A stretch of DNA of 64,000 nucleotides from Heterohyrax brucei (Eukaryota; Chordata; Mammalia; Hyracoidea; Procaviidae). The DNA lies in NCBI GenBank assembly GCA_028571685.1, contig CM053143.1:2981501-3045500 (forward strand), read 5' to 3'. Numbering within the stretch: position 1 is the stretch's first letter; each line of letters opens with the position of its first letter. The notes under the pieces are model-generated. The model ran no database searches and was not told the origin of the DNA. It saw only the letters and a program-made list of their open reading frames with translations. This document shows positions 57,346 through 64,000 of the stretch, piece by piece. The position numbers were made by a program, and so were the translations under genes.

Positions 57346-57536
57346 ATTGTACAGTTAAGATTTTCCTCATTAATCTGTTGCTTCATCACCTACGTGAATT
57401 ATCACATATGTGAATCCATTTCTGGTCCCTCTGTTCTTTTTCACTATATTATTTTTGTTGCAGAAAAACACATTTCAATTACTGTCATTACAATAAGCCT
57501 TGACATCTTATTGAAGATATTTTAAAGTCACAGAAT

Positions 57537-57676
57537 CCCTTAACAAATGGTTAAGAACTAAGCTACTAATAGAAAAGCTAACAAAGAATAAAGACCTGGT
57601 AATCTGCTTCGGAAAGATCAGAGCCAGGAAAACCCTATGGAGCAGTTTTACTCTGTAGACATTGGGTCACCATGAG
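57537..57676 (+). repeat. AfroSINE copy, plus
   Basis: CAAATGGTTAAGAACTAAGC head, CGGAAAGATCAGAGCCAGGA, AAACCCTATGGAGCAGTTTT and GGGTCACCATGAG. Diverged. Confidence 0.75.
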
Positions 57677-57712
57677 ATTTTTCTTTTTATGTTCTTGTTG
57701 TTTGTTTTAGCC

Positions 57713-58245
57713 TTTTTTTTTTTTAATGATAATAATTTATCCTGTGTTTGACACAAGAAGAGACTGTAAGGGTCCCACGCTCTTTATGCCATTAGTCCAT
57801 TTCCAAGTGAAGTGCTCCAGGCTTCTGGCTCATTCCGATAAAGAAGAAGAGCCTTCTCAGCCACTGCTGTCAAGACTGCTTGCAACTCAGGCCCTTGAAC
57901 ATTACGCACACTGTGAGCAGGCTTGCTCAAGGGGATCATGTCCTCCATCTTCAGTGACACCTCACCGTCTTCAATCCAGGGGGATTCTAGACGCCATGGG
58001 CTAGAGTTGCTGGCCAGCAGCAGCCTCACCCCACCTGGGATGGTTATCCTCAGGTAGCAGGGGAGAAGTACACTTGAGTGATGACTTGGTGCCATCCTAG
58101 GCCAGGATTCTGGAAGTCTGCCAGCTTGGGGCTCATCATTTGCATCTGGCCATCCAGACATAAGACCTGGACCTTCACAATGCTCCAAGAATCCTGCATC
58201 AATATCCAGGTCACCACCAACCCAGATGCAAATTACAAAGGTCAC
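57713..58245 (-). pseudogene. Unidentified 153-codon ORF with A-tail, possible retrocopy
   Basis: A single open frame on the minus strand (58245 down to 57784) begins MTFVICIWVGGDLDIDAGFL, includes WIEDGEVSLKMEDMIPLSKP and VLTAVAEKALLLYRNEPEAW, and ends NGLMA. About 60 bp after the stop is an A-tail (T-run at 57713-57724). No intron-like break is seen, and the composition is richer in G and C than the flanks, which fits a processed retrocopy of a host mRNA. I do not recognise the protein and cannot name the parent. Part of the frame may be 3' UTR that happens to be open. Confidence 0.45.
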
Positions 58246-58254
58246 TATTTTTCA

Positions 58255-58285
58255 GAATTGACTTGATGGTACCAAACAACAACTA
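58255..58285 (+). repeat. 31-bp RTE/SINE tail, (CAA)n type
   Basis: CAGAATTGACTTGATGGTAC then CAAACAACAAC: the terminal block shared by RTE and AfroSINE with a CAA-type tail, no body. Confidence 0.65.
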
Positions 58286-58309
58286 TCTATAAAGACAATC
58301 TATTTCCTA

Positions 58310-58990
58310 GTCTACGGAGTAGCATCAGGGGTCTTAAAAGTTGCGAAGCTGCCATCTAAGGTACACCAAATGATCTCAACTCAGCAAGAACGGATGATCA
58401 CCAAGGACCAAAACGACACGGGGGAAAGAGAACTCAAAAGACAGAAAGACCCACATGAGTGGGTGACTACATCAACATGTGCCTGGAAGAACCAGATGGT
58501 GCCCAGTGACCACCAGTGACAGCCATGAAGGGGCTCACAAAGTTTAGCCTCACTGGCAATATGAGAATAAAAAGAGGTACACCCTGAGATCTCCACTGAA
58601 AGACTGCCATTGAGCCTTGGGGTTCCCGTGGGTGCACGGCCCCTGGCCCTGATGCTGCCCCTGTCCATAAATTACAGTGGAGGTCAACTCTTCAGACAGG
58701 AATGGATGGGACTTGGCAAAACAGAGTGACCGTATCGTGCGTGCACTTTAGAGTTCTATGCCTCTATAGGATGTCGTCCTGCTAGCCTCTTACTGGAGGT
58801 GGGGGAGAAGGGGGAGAGAAGTGGATAGGAGATTGTTAGGGGGATACGACATGTACAGAACGGAGAGGAGGAGTGTGCTGTCATCGGGGAGGGCGAGCAG
58901 AAGGAGGTGCACATAGGCAGGCATGTGAATTTACACAAGATTGTGCATTTTCACTCCTAATTATTAAAAAATCAAATCAATAAATAAATA
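58310..58990 (+). mobile_element. L1 3' UTR, 5'-truncated, plus
   Basis: Matches the inverse of the long 3' UTR of copies A and B (CAAGGACCAAAACGACACGG, GAGTGTGCTGTCATCGGGGA) and ends with an A-rich tail at 58967-58995. The G-rich tract at 58795-58835 is part of it. Confidence 0.85.
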
Positions 58991-58998
58991 AAAACCAC

Positions 58999-59670
58999 TC
59001 TCCAGTACTGGCTACACTCGAAGGTGAGAAAAACGAAAATCCTCTCAAATACCAATGAATAGCATCATGATAAATGGATTAAAAAATACTGAAAATGTCA
59101 AAGATTTCATTCTACTTAACCAACAATCAAGATTCAAGAAAGCAGCAATCAAGAAATCGAACTATGTATTTATTACATTAGGCAAAGCTGCTGCAAAGCC
59201 AAGACAGCGAGTTTTTAAAAGCAAAGATATCACTTTGATAACTAAGGCCCTGACCCAAGCCACGGTCTTTCCAATTGCTTCACACACAAAGGAACACAGA
59301 AGAATTGGTGCATTCAAATTGTGATGTTGACAAATAATATTGAATGTAACATGTTCTGCCAAAAGAGCAAACAAATCAGCCTGAAAAGAACTACAGTCAG
59401 AGTGCTCCTTAGAAGTGCGGATGGACAGACTTCAGTTCATTTGCTCTGGACATGTCACCAGGAAAGGCCACTCACTAGAAAAGAACATCATGTTTGATAA
59501 AATCAAGGGCCAAGGAAAACTAGGGGAACCTTTAAGGATAACAGGCTGGCACAGCAGCTGCAACAGTGAATTCAAACGTGTCAGTGATCACAAAGACGGT
59601 GCAGTCTGCTCTATGTGCTGGTATATAAGGTTATCATGAGTAGAAAAGGATTCAAGGATAAATAACAAAA
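58999..59670 (+). mobile_element. RTE copy 7, 3' quarter, plus
   Basis: Starts within the code just after the RT region (CAGTACTGGCTACACTCGAA) and runs through KSKDITLITKALTQATVFPI, KEHRRIGAFKL (59055-59324) and FICSGHVTRKGHSLEKNIMF (59415-59639). Frame changes separate these blocks. It immediately follows the L1 fragment. Confidence 0.82.
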
Positions 59671-60512
59671 GCGAGATACAAAGAGAATAGTTTAAAAACA
59701 GTAAAACTACCCCCTAACCCTGTCTCATGACTCGTAATCATCATAGCCAAATTCTTGCAACTGGTTAGGCTGCAGAGTTAAGATTTGTTTCTCAAAGTGT
59801 GGTACATGTACCACTGGTACCTCTAACGTGATTGATTATAGGTGACACAAAAACATGGGTTCTTTGTTTTAACAGTTGACAATGCACTCTAATTGGTGTT
59901 AAACAGTATAAAGCATACTCTGTTTTCCCACTGACATTTCTTAAGATTTTCTATTTAAAAGGCCTCCTTGATATAAGAAAAACCATTTAGTAAACAGTAG
60001 TACAGGCTGATTGATTATGTGCAAGTATGTAATACAATGACTTAAATTTGGGATAGACTGTAAGATGCGTGAGAATGGAAATACGGCTAGTATGTTCATT
60101 GTTCTATCCCAAGGATCTAGCATACTTGTTCTCAGCAAATATTTGATCAACATATCCAGCTGACAGGTCCTATGACAAAAGAAGTAAAACCTAACAGTTT
60201 TGAGAACAAAGCCAATCCTGTACGCAAATTAATTTAAAAAATACTAAGACTCACAGTGATCAAAAAGTCGTTTTTTATTAAAGTGTCTGAAATTAACATC
60301 AGTCATTCCTGGTGAAAACAATGACAGCCAATGTTCACCCATGAACTGCAACTATATAATAAATCTTGTGTTAACTGTGACACATACACATAATATACGT
60401 CATATAATGTTATGACAATTATATGTCATATAATACATAATCTTGTGTTAAATGTGACACATCACCTATCAGATATAATAGTGAGCCATTATAACTCACT
60501 TATGAGTTATAA
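59671..60512. other. Intron with an L2/MIR-type end and a short direct repeat
   Basis: 60055-60155 (GACTGTAAGATGCGTGAGAA, CTAGCATACTTGTTCTCAGC, AAATATTTGATCAAC) has the layout of an ancient L2/MIR 3' end, plus. AATCTTGTGTTAACTGTGAC at 60362 recurs with one change at 60440. Confidence 0.5.
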
Positions 60513-60705
60513 TGACACCGCAGTGTTTAAAGCACATCGCTGCTAACCAAAAGGTCAGCAGTTTGAACTACCAGTCACCCCATGGGAGAAAATGTGGCAG
60601 TCTGCTTCCATAAAGGTTACAGTCTTGGAAACCCTATGGAGCAGCTCTCCTCCATCCTACAGAGTCATTATGAGTCAAAACTGACTCCACAACAATGGGT
60701 TCAGG
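60513..60705 (+). repeat. AfroSINE copy, plus, long form
   Basis: GCTGCTAACCAAAAGGTCAG head, GGGAGAAAATGTGGCAGTCT (the long-subfamily middle block), GGAAACCCTATGGAGCAGCT and GAGTCAAAACTGACTCCACA. Confidence 0.9.
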
Positions 60706-60965
60706 TTGACTATAGGTGATTTGTTCAGCTCTAATTGTACATGAAGTTTAGGAGTGGATTTCAACGCTTAGCACTGCAGACTTGTTGGTTGTCAAGGCAG
60801 TAAGACAAGGGTGGCTAAAAGCTAACACAATGGAGTCAGCGTGTTGGCTAAGAGAGAAGGCACAGCAGAAGAATAGAGGACAATTGAATCAGCAGTTTCC
60901 CTTCTTCAGGGTTTGTTCAGTCTACAGATTTCTCTAAAAGCATAGCTTGGATTGCTAAAGCCTTT

Positions 60966-61010
60966 AAAAAATTGCTGTTAAGTTGATCCCAACTTAGAGT
61001 CACCATGAGA
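60966..61010 (-). repeat. AfroSINE tail fragment, minus
   Basis: ATTGCTGTTAAGTTGATCCC, AACTTAGAGTCACCATGAG. Tail and start of body only. Confidence 0.65.
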
Positions 61011-61286
61011 TTGCTTTCAAGTTGGCTTTATTTATACATGAAAGCAGAATTTCCAAATTTTTCCCTGAAAGGTCATATTAGGGCAAACCGATCATTTGCA
61101 ATACGTGATTTATCTTGTAGATGAGACTGATGAGACTGATGAGCACTAGACATAGCAACACTAGACATGGCATACTTTTCAAGTTAAAATCAAAGTCAAC
61201 AGCCTAACCAATCCTTTAAACACTAGTTCTGATAAGTAACGTTACACTCTCAAGACATTTACAAGGTGTGATCATATTAAAAAAAA

Positions 61287-61461
61287 AAACAAAAAACAAA
61301 ATAAAACAAACCCAGTTCTGTTGAATCAATTTTGACTCATAGCAACCCTCCAAGACAGAACAGAACTGTCCCACAGAGTTTCCAAGGAGCATCTGGTGGA
61401 TTCAAACTGCTGACCTTTAGGTTAGCAGCTATAGCCCTTAGCCACTACCCGGGTTTCCATG
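61287..61461 (-). repeat. AfroSINE copy, minus
   Basis: AAACAAAATAAAACAAACCC tail, GTTGAATCAATTTTGACTCA, AGTTTCCAAGGAGCATCTGG and the head CCACTACCCGGGTTTCC. Well preserved. Confidence 0.92.
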
Positions 61462-62875
61462 TATTATACAGTCACCATTTTATCTTGCTTCATCTACAAG
61501 ATAAATCACGTATTTGCTCTAGTACACAAGAGAATATACTATTAGTAATACGAGCTAATATTTACTGTTCAGTAAGTATTAGACATGTTCTAACACTCAG
61601 ATGATTTCTTTTGCCTAATTTTCCCAAAGTACCTTTGAAAACACCCTCTATACTACAGGTGAGAAGATATGACTAACAGAAGATTAACATGTGACACTGG
61701 AGGTAGGGTTTTATATGGATTTACTATACCAAGTATAGCAAACATGAGGAAGCCTTAAATATTTTAGACATTATTTACACTGCTAAGGAGCTTGGTTACC
61801 AGGATTTCTTCTTATTTCCCTTCGTTATTGTGTCTTTTCAAAGACATAGTCAAGCCCTAACCCTTAATATACTTAAGCATGACTTTTTGGAAATAGCATT
61901 ATTCAAAGATGTTCAAAAGCGTGACACAGTGAAGTCATGAACAGCAGATCAAATTTGAGAAAGCAAAACACTTTAGATTTCACTTCCTTTTTTTAAGTTG
62001 TTTACTTATTTGAATTTCTCTAATAAAAAGCTCAACAGTAACAAAGATAATAAAAATGGACTCTTCAAAGGCACAAAACCAAAAACAAATGCACTCGCAA
62101 GTGCAGTGCATTTATAATAAAGACGAAGACTGCAATCAATGTCCCAAAACAATATCTATACAAATTTTTGAATGAGAAACTAACTTGATCTATAAACTTA
62201 CACCTAAAGCACAATTAAAACAGCAAAAGCAATCATAAATAATAAGGCTGCTGATCAGAGTCTTTATTTAAGACTTTATACAAACAATGGGCATTTATCC
62301 CAAAATTAAGATTTCTAAAACATGATTTCTGGACATTTTCTAGCTACTAAATGGAATATGCAGATTTTCACTGATCTACTTTTAAGCAGTTACATGCCAG
62401 TTTTTCTCTTTCCCGAAGTAAACAGTCTTCTCAAAGTCTCAAAATAATCTGCAAATTAAAATTATCAATCACGCATTAGCAGATTGACTTCCAGCCTGGA
62501 TTTTTATATATAAAACAGTTCAAACTCCCATTTCTCATGCATGTTGTTGTTTCATTATTTCACAACTGAAACAAGACATTGCTAAGAAAATCTATTCTTT
62601 AATTTGCAAGATCAGTTCCCTAAGTTTGACATTCAATATTCCTTATTCTTTTTTGAGAACTCATAAAATAATGTTCTGACCACAATATTTTGAGGAAAGC
62701 AAGTCACATCAAGATTCAAAATAAGCTTAAGAATTTGTCGCTATTTCTAAGAACTCAAAATAATATGAAAATGTAATCAACAACATGATTTACTACTCAA
62801 TACAGAGAAAAAAATACAAGGATTTTAAGGTAGTTATCCTTAAATATTCATTTAATGTCCTACACAAGTCTAAAC
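61462..62875. other. Unique AT-rich intron
   Basis: 1.4 kb without a recognised exon, RNA gene or repeat. Confidence 0.5.
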
Positions 62876-63344
62876 TAAGTCCGCAAACTTAATTGTTCTA
62901 AGTGCTACACAACTCACTGCTGAATATCACTACGGTCACCTTTAAAGTATTCCCCTTTGGAAGCTATTCATCGACACCAGAGCCTAGTCCTCACTAGAAA
63001 GCAATTTTGGAACTCTTTCTGGAATGTCCACTGTGCACGGTGGCAAGGTAGCCAACTAACTCTAGAGTTGTCTGTAAGGGAGTTTTTAACCAGGAAACAA
63101 ATAACCACGTTGGAATACCCTCCCTACTCAGCTGATACGGCCCTCAGGGACTTAGTTCTTTACCCGAAGACAAAGCACATAAAGGAAGACAGCTCTGATG
63201 GTAATTCCAGAAAAAGAGTTCCAAAATTGCTTTGAGGGGCGCACTAGGTGCTGGCATCAGTGCAGAGCTTCTCAAGGAGAGGACTTTAAAGGTGACTGTA
63301 GTGATACTCAGAAATGAGGTACGTATCACTTAATTGTCGGAACT
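62876..63344. mobile_element. Fold-back mariner-derived element 3 (469 bp)
   Basis: Ends AAGTCTAAACTAAGTCCGCA and, inverted, AAGTTCCGACAATTAAGT. Inverted outer arms: CTCACTGCTGAATATCACTA at 62911 against the inverse near 63290-63320. The centre reads, plus strand, a transposase C-terminal piece (REFLTRKQITTLEYPPYSAD at 63078-63140), so its orientation is opposite to element 2. Confidence 0.78.
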
Positions 63345-64000
63345 TGTATACAGGACCGCCTAAGAAATACTCAAGATATACTGATTTAAAATTACCACAA
63401 CATACATACATAGATACATACATGTATGTGTGTGTGTGTGCATATATATATATATATATAAAATCATACAGGATTAGAAATGCATGCCACACATTTAACA
63501 CTGAACCAATAATTACAGAAATTCATATGTTGATCAGTATTACACACCCTTCTTAAAAAGCTTAAACTTTATTCAACATCTTCTTACCAAAGTAAGCAAC
63601 CTAAATTTTGGTATGGATTTCTCAAACACTGTTTGATACAGAAGTTTAAGCACGTGTAAAATGACATATGGCACTGAACTAACAGACATGAAAACGAGAG
63701 AGTCAGTGTTTAACAAGGAAAAATACACAATGGATTCTAAACATATGGCTCTCATACTCTTAAGAAAGGTAGTCACAGGAGCTCACTGACAGAATGCTAA
63801 AAATGTGCCTTTTCATGGTTAAGAAACTGACTCCAATAATTTGTGTTGGCTTATTTCTCAACATAAAAAACTGGCTAACATATTTCTGACATGAGACTTA
63901 ACTCAGAACACAATTAAAATACAATATCCGTGTCAGGACAATATGCATTCCACCTAAGTGACTTCCAGAAGAAATCTTCTAGCATTCCTGGGCTAGTCGT
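63345..64000. other. Intron with a TG/TA microsatellite
   Basis: (TG)n at 63427-63440 running into (AT)n at 63441-63460. Otherwise nothing recognised up to the window edge. Confidence 0.6.

Larger units (their letters stand above)
21791..64000 (-). other. PDGFC: PDGFC upstream intron, partial (intron 1)
   Basis: Everything on the high-coordinate side of the exon is taken as the upstream intron, at least 42 kb long, because no signal-peptide exon, CpG-rich promoter or 5' UTR was recognised up to the window edge. It holds RTE copy 3, L1 copies B and C, three solo LTRs, two fold-back mariners and many SINEs. Confidence 0.8.

Overview
The window is vertebrate nuclear DNA from a placental mammal, almost certainly an afrotherian and most probably a paenungulate such as an elephant. 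The clade call rests on dozens of copies of an AfroSINE-type, tRNA-headed SINE, several BovB-like RTE retrotransposons whose 3' tails match that SINE, and three long L1 copies. No prokaryotic or plasmid features are present. The species is inferred from repeat content only.

Only one host-gene exon is supported. It is a 196-bp exon on the minus strand (21574-21769) that encodes the start of the CUB domain of platelet-derived growth factor C (PDGFC). It has a canonical acceptor and donor, and matching split codons at both ends. The rest of the window is therefore intronic: 1-21573 belongs to the downstream intron (intron 2 in the human numbering) and 21770-64000 to the upstream intron (intron 1). 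No other PDGFC exon, CpG island or promoter was seen.

Layout: L1 copy A, minus (1217-8352); SINE-sprinkled intron with a truncated RTE (11679-12489), an old mammalian-wide L1 (13050-15180) and a fold-back mariner (16053-16588); a near-full-length RTE, plus (17009-20133); the PDGFC exon; a near-full-length RTE in the opposite orientation (23391-26712); diffuse intron with SINEs; a MaLR-type solo LTR (33182-33711); L1 copy C, plus (about 34147-40253); a 173-bp tandem duplication (41961-42305); L1 copy B, minus (about 44030-51865), itself interrupted by a second MaLR-type LTR and a rearranged SINE; a 329-bp solo LTR inside an older MIR/L2 piece (53987-54315); a second fold-back mariner (54561-55120); an unidentified 153-codon antisense ORF with an A-tail (57713-58245); an L1 3' end (58310-58990); an RTE 3' end (58999-59670); and a third fold-back mariner (62876-63344).

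The most interesting points are: (1) ultra-short insertions consisting only of the 3' end or tail of the AfroSINE (14 to 51 bp), several provable by a target-site duplication or by aligning the L1 copies with one another, one of them an in-frame 10-codon addition inside L1 ORF2; (2) a pair of about 3-kb RTE copies in opposite orientation bracketing the PDGFC exon, an arrangement that could pair in the pre-mRNA; (3) three mariner-derived elements whose two halves are inverted copies of the same transposase region; and (4) a composite, partly inverted SINE insertion with a 13-14 bp target duplication. All retroelement reading frames seen are broken, and no intact new coding system was found. Element ends are read by eye and are approximate unless a target duplication is stated.
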